Source: a virus
Direction: 5' to 3' (one strand)
IMG/VR virus record: IMGVR_UViG_3300033064_000537
Span: 1-21,639 of that record
DNA: 21,639 nt
Part shown: positions 14,689 through 21,455 of the stretch, one piece after another
How positions within the stretch are numbered: position 1 is the first letter of the stretch
Layout: each line of letters begins with the position of its first letter
Program-made: the position numbers and the translations under genes
The notes under the pieces: model-generated
Told to the model about the DNA's origin: nothing
Seen by the model: only the letters and a program-made list of their open reading frames with translations
Databases searched by the model: none

Positions 14689-16283
14689 GTATTATCTTCA
14701 AGTTCCTGTTTATATAAATCCACCAGCGTCTGATGCGAATCGACTTTCCCGTCCAGCATTGCATACATTCGTTTCTCAACTGGGCTACCCTGCATTCGTA
14801 CGATAGTCACTTTGTTTTTCTGACCAGCGCGATGGGCACGGGCGTTACCCTGCAAATAAAGTTCTGCTGAAGATACCGGCCCCCACCAAACAACTGTGTC
14901 AGCCCGAGTAAGCGTGATCCCGTGCGCCGCCGCTTGGGGGATCAGCAGCAAAATACGCAGTGTGTTCTCCGTCTGAAAGCGCTTAATAATCTCTGCTCGT
15001 TGTGACGCTGGCACACCACCGTGGATACAGTCGACCTCATACCCACCACCATCAACAGCATGTAGCGCCTGTAACTTGGAAGCGCGTTTAGCCAACTCAT
15101 CCTGCACCTTAGCCATAGCATGACGGAACGGAACAAACACAATGATCTTGTGCGGTGTCTGCTCGATCACATCCATCAACTCGTTGGCCCTATTGCTCAC
15201 GTCAAACTCCACAACCTCCCTAGTATCCGTATAGGCCACGCCTTGCGAAATCTGAAGCAGCTTGTTCAGCATGGACGCTGCATTGACCGCGGTAATCTCC
15301 TCACCCGCAGCTAGGGCCATCATCTGTTTCTTGATCGCATCGTAGTATTTGTTCTGCTGCGCAGTCAACGGCACATCCCGATCGGAATACAGCATGTCGG
15401 GCAGGTCAAGGCACTCGTCCTTCGTAAACCGGATAGCTGGCTGCAACGCCTTGAATACTGTGTCCTGTGAGTCCTGCCGCGGAATCCATTTGTATTGCGT
15501 AATCTTGGTCATCACTTTGTCCCGCCATGCGCCAAAGAACCGCGGTACTGATGCCGGGTTCAACATCTTGGCTAGGCCATATGCGTCCTCCGGTGACTGC
15601 GATGCTGGGGTTCCTGTCATTAGCCACAAGCGAGTCGTAGGTTTGATGAGCGCAAACAAAGCCTTCCATCTGTCTGTAGCCACGTTCTTAACCGCGTTCG
15701 CTTCGTCAATGATGATGAGGTCAAAATTAGCTGCATCCAATTCCGCGTTTACAACTTTCACACCATCGAAGTTGATGATGACAAACTCGTAGTTGCCCTT
15801 AACCACAGCAATGCGCTGCAGCCTAGTACCCTGCGCAATGGCAACCGAACGGTGCATGGCTATCCGAAACAAGTCAGCCCTCCATGCGGTGTCCATAATC
15901 GACACGGGGCACACGATGAGGACGCGTTTGATCTTACCCTGTGTTATGAGGTAGTCAGCCGCCCACGCTGCTGCACTGGTCTTGCCCGTACCTGCCTCGC
16001 TGAAGTTGTAGCAACGTGTGTGCTGTGTGAAGAAGTCGGCTGTGGTGCGCTGATGGTCGAACGGTGTGTACACCCCCGGCCAGTTGTACTTACCCAAGAT
16101 AGGGCTTGGCACTTCCTTAATACCCAGATTGCGTAGCAATTGCACCTCGTCTAGTCCCCAATGAACCAGCACTTTTGATAGCTCTCCATTGGACTCAAGT
16201 ATCTTGGATTTCGGGATGAGACTCGTGATCTGATGGGCTTTCTTCGTGACGAAAAGAATGGCCTTGTTGTCTATGATTTGCAT
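14685..16283 (-). CDS. SNF2/DEAD-like superfamily 2 helicase (532 aa)
   Basis: All main SF2/SNF2 motifs are visible: a Q-like FDHQ (75-78), Walker A SEAGTGKTS (95-103, K101), IVCPVSIM (123-130), DEAN (193-196) and LMTGTPAS (221-228). In the second RecA lobe are IIVFVPFRHAMAKV, DCIHGGVPASQRAEII, PQAAAHGITLTRADTVVWW and QGNARAHRAGQ (478-488, arginine-finger motif VI). The protein is complete and typical in length for phage SNF2-like ATPases. It translocates on DNA or remodels protein-DNA complexes during replication and recombination. The start is the ATG at 16283; no clear Shine-Dalgarno is seen and no other in-frame ATG lies upstream. A terminator precedes the gene and the next operon's promoter overlaps its stop. 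Confidence 0.9.
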   Translation of the reverse strand: MQIIDNKAILFVTKKAHQITSLIPKSKILESNGELSKVLVHWGLDEVQLLRNLGIKEVPSPILGKYNWPGVYTPFDHQRTTADFFTQHTRCYNFSEAGTGKTSAAAWAADYLITQGKIKRVLIVCPVSIMDTAWRADLFRIAMHRSVAIAQGTRLQRIAVVKGNYEFVIINFDGVKVVNAELDAANFDLIIIDEANAVKNVATDRWKALFALIKPTTRLWLMTGTPASQSPEDAYGLAKMLNPASVPRFFGAWRDKVMTKITQYKWIPRQDSQDTVFKALQPAIRFTKDECLDLPDMLYSDRDVPLTAQQNKYYDAIKKQMMALAAGEEITAVNAASMLNKLLQISQGVAYTDTREVVEFDVSNRANELMDVIEQTPHKIIVFVPFRHAMAKVQDELAKRASKLQALHAVDGGGYEVDCIHGGVPASQRAEIIKRFQTENTLRILLLIPQAAAHGITLTRADTVVWWGPVSSAELYLQGNARAHRAGQKNKVTIVRMQGSPVEKRMYAMLDGKVDSHQTLVDLYKQELEDNT

Positions 16284-16310
16284 ATGGACAGAGTTTAGTT
16301 TTTTGATTAG

Positions 16311-16346
16311 GCGACAAGAAAAGGCCGGATAGCGAACTATCCGACC
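16311..16346 (-). terminator. Intrinsic terminator between the HNH and SNF2 helicase genes
   Basis: On the - strand GGTCGGATAG (16346-16337) pairs with CTATCCGGCC (16332-16323) over 10 bp (one T-G pair), closed by a TTCG tetraloop. TTTTCTTG follows (16322-16315). A weaker hairpin (AACGG/CCGTT, 16366-16349, followed by TTTT) lies just before it, giving a tandem arrangement after the HNH stop at 16381. No strong promoter is visible between this element and the helicase ATG, so the helicase depends on partial read-through, antitermination or an unrecognised promoter. Confidence 0.8.
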
Positions 16347-16380
16347 AAAACGGCAACTGCACCGTTAAGTGGACTATACC

Positions 16381-16674
16381 TTACTTGGAGCGCGTACGCT
16401 CGGATTTACTGGTTTGAGACTTCATTGCACCAGTTTTGGTGCGGGAAAAACTTCGGTTCTCAGACTTCGGAACTGCACGTAGGTTGCCCAATGCGGTCTT
16501 CCCACCCTTGGACATAGCCTTGGTGTGGTCGATATCGTCGCCCTCTGGGATCGTTCCGTGCGCCTTGGTGTATATACGCCGTGCGCTGTTCCGGTCTGAC
16601 CTATTGGCGATCTGCTCGGGTTTACCCTGAAAATTTTTATATTCCGCTTTGTAATCTCGTGGTTTGGTAGCCAT
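16381..16674 (-). CDS. HNH endonuclease-like protein (97 aa)
   Basis: The ATG at 16674 is chosen because AAGGAG lies 6 nt upstream; the frame extends to 16881, but that part overlaps the upstream nuclease gene and looks unlike protein. The N-terminus MATKPRDYKAEYKNFQGKPEQ and DRNSARRIYTKAHG precede the HNH core GDDIDHTKAMSKGG (H50), GNLRAVPKSENRSFSR (N64, N73), and a basic tail follows. D-x-DH...N...N matches short phage HNH proteins, which cut or nick DNA with one divalent metal. No zinc-binding CxxC pair is present. Its place beside a RecB-like nuclease and a helicase suggests DNA processing rather than a free-standing homing gene, but homing or packaging roles are possible. Confidence 0.75.
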   Translation of the reverse strand: MATKPRDYKAEYKNFQGKPEQIANRSDRNSARRIYTKAHGTIPEGDDIDHTKAMSKGGKTALGNLRAVPKSENRSFSRTKTGAMKSQTSKSERTRSK

Positions 16675-16684
16675 GATTGTCTCC

Positions 16685-17341
16685 TTATCTAAACTCGCAT
16701 GCCGCTGGCGTAACAGGGCAGAACTTGCACAGACCGCTCGACTTGGGGTTCCATACACCCACATCCCCAGCCACCTCAATCGCGTTAGCCCGACCAGCCC
16801 ACTTGGACAAGATCGTGGGTAGTTGCTCACGTGTGTACTCGGACTTGATGATGTCACCCGCCACAACAAACAACAGAACACCTTTGACCGTGTTGATCTT
16901 AGGGTGGTTAATCATAATCAACGCCGCCATCAACTCCAACTGCGCACTATCTGCAAACCGGCTCGACTTACCTGTTTTGTAGTCAGCTACTCGTGCAACC
17001 CCCGACTCGTGGTTAAGGGCAAGATAGTCTGGGATACCTCGGAACCATGCGTCCTTGGCAAAGAAGTCACACGGTGTGAAGTCCTTCTTGATACCCAGTT
17101 TTTCTTCACATCGGATGTCACCCTTGAGCTTGGCAAGAGGCTCCACGAATGGCGCGTAGTGTGCAAAACTTTGTGGAAGTTCTTTTCCATCTTTTATCAA
17201 TTCTTCAAATGCTAAATGTACCGCAGTGCCGTACAGGGTGGCTGTCGTGTCTTGCGACTTGAACTTTTTAAGGTTCCGTACCTCATTAAATTTACGCGGA
17301 CAGGATTCAAAATCTTTAATAGCCGAGTACGAGTAGATCAT
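16685..17341 (-). CDS. RecB/Cas4-like PD-(D/E)XK exonuclease with Fe-S cysteines (218 aa)
   Basis: It opens MIYSYSAIKDFESCPRKF, as family members usually do. Catalytic positions: H42 (YGTAVH), D105 (RGIPDY), D120 and K122 (VADYKTGK), and Q134 (QLELMAA). C14 together with C205, C208 and C215 (GLCKFCPVTPAACEF) fits the four-cysteine 4Fe-4S arrangement of Cas4 and AddB-type nucleases. It would resect DNA ends. No cas1 or cas2 is nearby, so this is a phage recombination or replication nuclease. Start: a TTG at 17386 gives 233 aa and overlaps the polymerase stop, whereas the ATG at 17341 gives the usual N-terminus; neither has a strong Shine-Dalgarno. The end is 11 nt upstream of the HNH start. 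Confidence 0.85.
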   Translation of the reverse strand: MIYSYSAIKDFESCPRKFNEVRNLKKFKSQDTTATLYGTAVHLAFEELIKDGKELPQSFAHYAPFVEPLAKLKGDIRCEEKLGIKKDFTPCDFFAKDAWFRGIPDYLALNHESGVARVADYKTGKSSRFADSAQLELMAALIMINHPKINTVKGVLLFVVAGDIIKSEYTREQLPTILSKWAGRANAIEVAGDVGVWNPKSSGLCKFCPVTPAACEFR

Positions 17342-17379
17342 GGAGGGTACCAGTGTTGTTTGTGCCAAGAGTTTACCAT

Positions 17380-19209
17380 TTAACAATCACCAAGTGTCAC
17401 ACCATACGCACCTTCAGCGTCCAGTGGAATGTCCAAACCCCAGCTAGGCGGTATACACAAGCACTTATGCCCAAACGCCAGTGCCTCTGCAGCCTCCGCT
17501 TCCGGGGCCAAGAAATACTCAGCATCATGAATCGTCAATGCCACAGGATACCGCTTAGCCGTACGCAACATGCCATCACCCATCACGCACCTAGCCAACG
17601 CTTGTGTGAGACCTTGGAATACCTTTGCCCCATACAAACCCTCCCGCCCCTTGCGCGTGTGATACACCCACTGCGACCGCATTATCTCGGGGTTGATCTT
17701 GTCTGGCACTTGCACTTTCTCTAGGCCGGGGTACTGCATGAATAGACCTGACGGCAACATACAACCTTTGTTACCCTCGACCTTGATGATGCCGCCGTTC
17801 CCATACTCCATGCTCGTATCCAAGAACACACTACGCAGCACCCGCTCTCCCTCTTTCCACGCGCCAGCAACGGATGAATAGTCCTCTCGGTACATACTGA
17901 CAATACGCCGCGCTTCTTCCTCGCCGATGTCGATTCCTGATCCCGTCTTGACGGCTGATCGCAGCTTCACATGACCCACGCCATAGATGAGTGATAGTTG
18001 CGATGTCTTGCCGATGAACCGCTGATCTTTATTAACATCCTCATACGCAACATCAAACACCCTAGAGGCAAAGTCTTTGTATAAGTCCATGCCGTCAGCC
18101 AACATCTTCAACTGCTTAGTCTGCCCCGCCAACCACAGTCCAACACGTAGCTCAATGTTAGACAAGTCAAGACCGACCAGCACCTGACCAGCTGGCGCAC
18201 GAATGGCGTACTTCAGCTTCGATGCCCGCGGGATGTTCTGCATGTTGTACACCTCACCCGACCAACGCCCAGTACGCGCACCGTAGTACTTCAACGGAAT
18301 CGGAAACTTACCGCGCTTAGCCGCTTGGATAAACAACTCAGTGCGCGTCTCCTCCAGTGTCGACTTAGTACCCAGACGCGCTGCTACCAGTGCTTGCACT
18401 AACGGATCATGATGCTCAGCCAACGCCTTGAACCCCTCATCGGTCTTAGCGAACGCCCATGTCTCCTTACCTGTCTTGGCACTGACCTTCCTCGGAGCCT
18501 CTACGCCGAACCGCTCCAGCAACGCAGCAAACTTAGGGTTAGAGGCCAACTCGGTACGATCGACTCCAGCATTGATGAGCAGGTTGTCCTTAGTGGTCTT
18601 CACGTCATGCAAGTGAGCCGTCAGCATATCGAGGTCAAGCTCCAGCTTGGGTTGCACAAACATACGCACCGTCATGTCGATCAACTTCAACTCGCTCTTG
18701 GCGTAGCCCTGCTCCATGAACTTCTTGAACACCTGCTCACACAGCCACACATCATGAGCACAGTACTCAGCCAACTCCTTCTCGATCTGGGGGGTCAACT
18801 CGGTCAGTCCATCTGTGCTGTGCACCGCATCGCCCTTGGGTGGCAAGCCGAAGTGTTTCGCCAACGCTGCCAGACTTCCTCCAGCATCCACACCCCGCAG
18901 CGCCCGCGCCATGCTGAGCGTATCAAACATAGCCACCGGCACCGCACCATATACCCACGCAAGGATGGCGTTATCAAACATCGCATTTTGCGCAATGGTC
19001 GCAGTCTGAGTCCAGTCAATAGACGCAACCCACTCGGGGATGTCCTTATTACTGATCCACATAGGGGGTTCTGTCGAGCCAAGATATTTAGCGCACAGGC
19101 CGAATGCCTTGAAACGCGGGTCACGTATATACGCCTCACCAGACATGCGTTTGAGCGTGTAGTCCTTGGAGTTCCACGCAGATTCAAAGTCGATTACTAG
19201 GGTCTTCAT
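17380..19209 (-). CDS. polA: Family A DNA polymerase with 3'-5' exonuclease domain (609 aa)
   Basis: Exonuclease motifs: DFES (D7, E9), QNAMFDN (N75, D79) and YCAHD (Y149, D153). Polymerase: TGRWSGE (313-319), motif A LDLSNIELR (D348, E353, R355), motif B R397-x3-K401-x3-L405-x3-Y409-G410 and motif C IHDAEYF (H561, D562). The 5'-3' exonuclease domain is absent, as usual in phage PolA. The residue matching E. coli Phe762 is Leu (L405). Motif A has Leu where DYS is canonical, and motif C has HDA instead of HDE; D348 and D562, the metal-binding aspartates, are kept. It is the replicative polymerase of this phage. The ATG at 19209 follows AGAAGA. A 51-aa gene overlaps its start. Confidence 0.95.
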   Translation of the reverse strand: MKTLVIDFESAWNSKDYTLKRMSGEAYIRDPRFKAFGLCAKYLGSTEPPMWISNKDIPEWVASIDWTQTATIAQNAMFDNAILAWVYGAVPVAMFDTLSMARALRGVDAGGSLAALAKHFGLPPKGDAVHSTDGLTELTPQIEKELAEYCAHDVWLCEQVFKKFMEQGYAKSELKLIDMTVRMFVQPKLELDLDMLTAHLHDVKTTKDNLLINAGVDRTELASNPKFAALLERFGVEAPRKVSAKTGKETWAFAKTDEGFKALAEHHDPLVQALVAARLGTKSTLEETRTELFIQAAKRGKFPIPLKYYGARTGRWSGEVYNMQNIPRASKLKYAIRAPAGQVLVGLDLSNIELRVGLWLAGQTKQLKMLADGMDLYKDFASRVFDVAYEDVNKDQRFIGKTSQLSLIYGVGHVKLRSAVKTGSGIDIGEEEARRIVSMYREDYSSVAGAWKEGERVLRSVFLDTSMEYGNGGIIKVEGNKGCMLPSGLFMQYPGLEKVQVPDKINPEIMRSQWVYHTRKGREGLYGAKVFQGLTQALARCVMGDGMLRTAKRYPVALTIHDAEYFLAPEAEAAEALAFGHKCLCIPPSWGLDIPLDAEGAYGVTLGDC

Positions 19210-19339
19210 TCTTCTGCTTTCTTTTCAATTCATTGGCACGGTCACGTATGCGCCGATCTATCCGGCGCTGTATCTCACCAGTCGGCGTCTTTAACTTTTC
19301 TTGCAAAAAGTTCGTAATTGGATTTGGCGTTGTGGACAT
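19184..19339 (-). CDS. Small basic helical peptide (51 aa) between VRR-NUC and polymerase
   Basis: Reading from ATG at 19339 gives MSTTPNPITNFLQEKLK, then TPTGEIQRRIDRRIRDRANELKRKQ, then NEDPSNRL and TGA at 19184. An AAGGAG lies 10 nt upstream inside the VRR-NUC gene. It overlaps VRR-NUC by 65 nt and the polymerase by 26 nt, and it fills what would otherwise be a 65-nt gap in a tightly packed operon. It is strongly basic and helix-forming (Arg/Lys/Glu/Gln), so nucleic-acid contact is possible. No family is recognised. Confidence is moderate because of its length and overlaps. Confidence 0.6.
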   Translation of the reverse strand: MSTTPNPITNFLQEKLKTPTGEIQRRIDRRIRDRANELKRKQKNEDPSNRL

Positions 19340-19622
19340 CTTCTAAGCACTCCTTTAGGTAGTACAAGTTCTCCTCGTTAATCACCAAAGCAAGACCCGT
19401 ACTGTTGTCAATCTGCTTAAGGGCATGTATCTGCAAATCAGTGGGTTTGTTCTTACCCGCCTTGACCTCTATGCCAATGAACCGACCGTGTAGACACGCC
19501 AGAATGTCAGGCGTACCACTAGTGGCATACATGCCGCCTATGTAGTTGACCGCATACGCGCCAGCGCTTTTCAACGCGGCGTGTACCTTCTTTTTTACAA
19601 GAATCTCTGGCGTTGAGGCCAT
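19275..19622 (-). CDS. VRR-NUC domain nuclease (115 aa)
   Basis: A single-domain PD-(D/E)XK enzyme of the VRR-NUC family: E6 (STPEILVKKKV), GTPD (36-39, D39), GIEVKAG (E52, K54) and Q64 (PTDLQIHALKQ). The length is normal for the phage stand-alone form. The family cuts branched or structured DNA, including Holliday-type junctions in related enzymes, so it may resolve replication or recombination intermediates here. The ATG at 19622 overlaps the stop of the DUF3310 gene (TAATG). It lies just upstream of the polymerase, a common arrangement in phage replication modules. Confidence 0.9.
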   Translation of the reverse strand: MASTPEILVKKKVHAALKSAGAYAVNYIGGMYATSGTPDILACLHGRFIGIEVKAGKNKPTDLQIHALKQIDNSTGLALVINEENLYYLKECLEDVHNAKSNYELFARKVKDADW

Positions 19623-20179
19623 TACTTACGTGACTCCAACTCGATCAGCAACTCGATGAAGTGCTTGGCCTTCTCCAAGTCTTTGACGCCGCCCTTGGAG
19701 CGCCAGCGAGTCAGGTACTTGATAGCGCACCCTTCCGCAAACGGGATGTTGTTGGCGTGGATGTACTCGATAGGCTGAATCTTTAAGTCCTTGTAGTGCC
19801 CACCATCTATCTGCTTACCCAGTGCGTTGGATGTGAGGGGGCCACCCAGTGGCATTGCGTCTACTGCGGCTTTCATACGTTTGTTCCCTTCCTCTTGCTG
19901 TCGTTTACGTTCGTCTAGGTCAATACGGATTCTTTGTTCTACGGTTTGCGTGAAAGCCATAGCGTCTACTGCTGCTCTCATACGTTTGTTTCCTTCTGCT
20001 TGGTTCTTCCAATACGCCTCGTCGTAGTCTGCTTTCCTAGCGAGGTACGCCATGTGTGCGGTAACGCTGTTCTGCTGTTCTTGCAGTCCACGGGTGTTTT
20101 GCTGCCCAGCTATTGCGCCGGGGTTTTGCTTCATTGCACCCAGTGCGTCAAACTCTTCGGGGGTGATGTTGTAGCTCAT
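19622..20179 (-). CDS. DUF3310 protein with N-terminal extension (185 aa)
   Basis: The C-terminal part (about 124-182) is DUF3310: GGHYKDLKIQPIEYI, NNIPFAEGCAIKYLTRWRSK and GGVKDLEKAKHFIELLI. Family members are often labelled 'nucleotide kinase', but no P-loop is visible and the function is unproven. The N-terminal 120 residues are Gln/Glu/Arg-rich and helical, and contain two copies of EGNKRM(R/K)AAVDAM (62-74 and 97-109). The ATG at 20179 overlaps the preceding stop (ATGA). Compared with DUF3310 proteins of roughly 60-130 residues, this one has an added helical arm, perhaps for oligomerisation. Confidence 0.85.
   Translation of the reverse strand: MSYNITPEEFDALGAMKQNPGAIAGQQNTRGLQEQQNSVTAHMAYLARKADYDEAYWKNQAEGNKRMRAAVDAMAFTQTVEQRIRIDLDERKRQQEEGNKRMKAAVDAMPLGGPLTSNALGKQIDGGHYKDLKIQPIEYIHANNIPFAEGCAIKYLTRWRSKGGVKDLEKAKHFIELLIELESRK
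19853..19996. repeat. 39-bp direct repeat pair inside the DUF3310 gene
   Basis: Copies at 19853-19891 and 19958-19996 are offset by 105 bp (35 codons) and encode the EGNKRM(R/K)AAVDAM duplication. A few third-position-type differences separate them, so the duplication is not brand new and the protein sequence has been kept. Confidence 0.85.
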
Positions 20180-20637
20180 GCTTTCTCCTTGATGCGCGTT
20201 GCGCGTTTGTGTTTAATTTCTTCGGTCACTAGGTCGATCGCATTCTCTACGTCCTGCACTGTGCAGTCGTCTAGCTGGGCGTCATGTATCTGCATCATCA
20301 AGTTCATTGCCTTAAGCTCCTCACCCTTCAGGGTAAATCGCAGCGTGTGCACACCACGCCTAGTAGCCATCAGCAACGCCTCACGTCCCGCATTAATCTC
20401 GCTCCCCCAGTCAGTCCCCTTACCCATACGCCGCATTGCCTCGGCCATGTTGGAGGCGGCGATCAGCATCTCAATATCTGCTTTAGTCGCTATGCCCATA
20501 CGCAGGTTGTTCAGAGCATCGTGGTTCTTTACCCGCAGTGTAGTGCCCGCAGGTAGTGTCTCAAACGATCTGATACCAGCTTGTACGAACGCCATGTTGT
20601 CCATGCGTATGGGCTTGGGTTGGTACTTCTTTCTCAC
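20176..20637 (-). CDS. Conserved phage hypothetical protein (153 aa)
   Basis: It starts with GTG at 20637, overlapping the upstream TGA (GTGA), with AAGGAG 10 nt before it. The N-terminus is basic (MRKKYQPKPIRMD). A helical body follows (LRVKNHDALNNLRMGIATKADIEMLIAASNMAEAMRRMG; ATRRGVHTLRFTLKGEELKAMNLMMQIHDAQLDDCTVQDVENAIDLV), then a basic C-terminus. No catalytic motif, metal site or membrane segment is seen. The small, helical, charged make-up is typical of phage accessory proteins in DUF3310/VRR-NUC clusters. Function unknown. Confidence 0.75.
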   Translation of the reverse strand: MRKKYQPKPIRMDNMAFVQAGIRSFETLPAGTTLRVKNHDALNNLRMGIATKADIEMLIAASNMAEAMRRMGKGTDWGSEINAGREALLMATRRGVHTLRFTLKGEELKAMNLMMQIHDAQLDDCTVQDVENAIDLVTEEIKHKRATRIKEKA

Positions 20638-20858
20638 TTGACTGTGTCTCCTTGAGCCACGTAGTCTACCGCCTTTGACCGCGGCTTGTACACACGTTTG
20701 GGTTTTGTGCTCACTGGCCCAACGTAATCACCACGCCGGATGGCTTCCTCTATAACATAACGTCTCCACTCAAAGGGGCTAGCTGGCTGCTGTATCTCGT
20801 TCATTACATGTCTCTGTGTTACGGGGTCGAATACGCTGTGGATTGTTGGTTCAGTCAT
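20634..20858 (-). CDS. Hypothetical phage protein (74 aa)
   Basis: The frame is open to an ATG at 20939, but the first 27 residues of that version lie opposite a well-supported gene in another frame, so the ATG at 20858 is preferred. It overlaps the DUF551-like stop by 8 nt (ATGACTGA), suggesting coupled translation. Sequence features: MTEPTIHSVFDPVTQRHV, FEWRRYVIEEAIRRGDYVGP and a basic tail (TKPKRVYKPRSK). No family recognised. The ending overlaps the next gene's GTG. Confidence 0.65.
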   Translation of the reverse strand: MTEPTIHSVFDPVTQRHVMNEIQQPASPFEWRRYVIEEAIRRGDYVGPVSTKPKRVYKPRSKAVDYVAQGDTVK

Positions 20859-21045
20859 TTGGCATCTTCGGTAGCGGACACCAGTGTGTCCAAAATGGGT
20901 CACCAAAATACGCACTATAGATGGCAACGCCACCATCACCCAGCAGTTGCAACTTCACCCCTCTAGGCGTATTCTCGTCAATGGGAATCCAGTACGTGTC
21001 TGTCGACACAGCTACCGTCTTTTCCGTGTTAAGCGTGTGTGTCAT
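20851..21045 (-). CDS. DUF551-like small protein (64 aa)
   Basis: After a short N-terminus the sequence follows the DUF551 pattern: WIPIDENTPRG (19-29), VKLQLLGDGGVAIYSAYFG (30-48) and THWCPLPKMP (53-62). DUF551 is a small, widespread phage/bacterial domain of unknown function, usually W-x-P/S...P-x-G...THW-x-PLP. The ATG at 21045 lacks a clear Shine-Dalgarno and lies 9 nt after the upstream stop, so it may be read by re-initiation. Confidence 0.75.
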   Translation of the reverse strand: MTHTLNTEKTVAVSTDTYWIPIDENTPRGVKLQLLGDGGVAIYSAYFGDPFWTHWCPLPKMPND

Positions 21046-21054
21046 GTGTTGCCA

Positions 21055-21198
21055 CTACAGTAAGAACAATGCACAGGCCGCGAATAGACCCGCATTGTAT
21101 GAGTCCTGCCATGATCCGAATGCGCAAGCCCCCACTAAACAGATAGCGATGTGCAGGTAGTTGATGCCGTCTTCTTCAGGTGTAGTCGTGTCGTTCAT
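21055..21198 (-). CDS. Small membrane peptide (47 aa)
   Basis: The ATG at 21198 overlaps the upstream TGA (ATGA), with AAGGA 6 nt before it, and the frame ends at TAG 21057-21055. The peptide begins acidic and Thr-rich (MNDTTTPEEDG), then has two hydrophobic stretches, YLHIAICLVGACAFGSW (14-30) and YNAGLFAACALFLL (34-47), so it may form a membrane hairpin. Without it there would be a 150-nt gap in a tightly packed operon. No family recognised. Small membrane proteins in early phage operons can modify the host envelope, but no such role is shown here. Confidence 0.75.
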   Translation of the reverse strand: MNDTTTPEEDGINYLHIAICLVGACAFGSWQDSYNAGLFAACALFLL

Positions 21199-21455
21199 TT
21201 TGTTTCCTTCATTTTGTTTGCTGTGAAATCCATCACTTCCTTAAACGACATACGATGCTCGGGGTAAACCTCCCTCACCGCGTCGTAGATCGCCATAGCG
21301 TATCCGCGTAGCTCGTCACGTTGCCTGCTGATACAGCCCGGTCTTTGGCATCCGTAGTGGCATGAGTGGATGTCAGCGTAGATTTCGGCTTCGGGTATTG
21401 CTTGCTCAACCATTTTCCCGTCTACAAACCACGTCTTTGTTACTTCGGTGCTCAT
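21195..21455 (-). CDS. Hypothetical phage protein with His/Cys cluster (86 aa)
   Basis: The ATG at 21455 is supported by AAAGGAG about 8 nt upstream and overlaps the previous stop (ATGA). Residues 30-41 hold a His/Cys-rich stretch, HSCHYGCQRPGC (H30, C32, H33, C36, C41), which could bind one zinc. A helical C-terminus follows (YAMAIYDAVREVYPEHRMSFKEVMDFTANKMKE). I do not recognise the family. The codon content and good ribosome site support a real gene. Confidence 0.75.
   Translation of the reverse strand: MSTEVTKTWFVDGKMVEQAIPEAEIYADIHSCHYGCQRPGCISRQRDELRGYAMAIYDAVREVYPEHRMSFKEVMDFTANKMKETK

Noticed and set aside
16675-16881. 69-residue extension of the HNH protein
   Set aside because: Overlaps the Cas4-like gene out of frame and lacks a ribosome site; AAGGAG marks the ATG at 16674.
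16685-17341. CRISPR-Cas involvement for the Cas4-like nuclease
   Set aside because: No cas1, cas2, effector genes or array; the gene sits in a phage replication operon.
18409-19200. 263-aa + strand frame opposite the DNA polymerase
   Set aside because: It is opposite to confirmed exonuclease motifs; its His/Arg/Gln-rich composition is a shadow.
19934-20641. 235-aa + strand frame opposite the DUF3310 and 153-aa genes
   Set aside because: Opposite to genes with overlapping starts and stops and a recognised DUF3310 domain; Ser/Cys/Leu-rich shadow.
20859-20939. 27-residue extension of the 74-aa protein upstream of 20858
   Set aside because: It overlaps the DUF551-like coding region in another frame; the ATGACTGA junction favours the shorter start.
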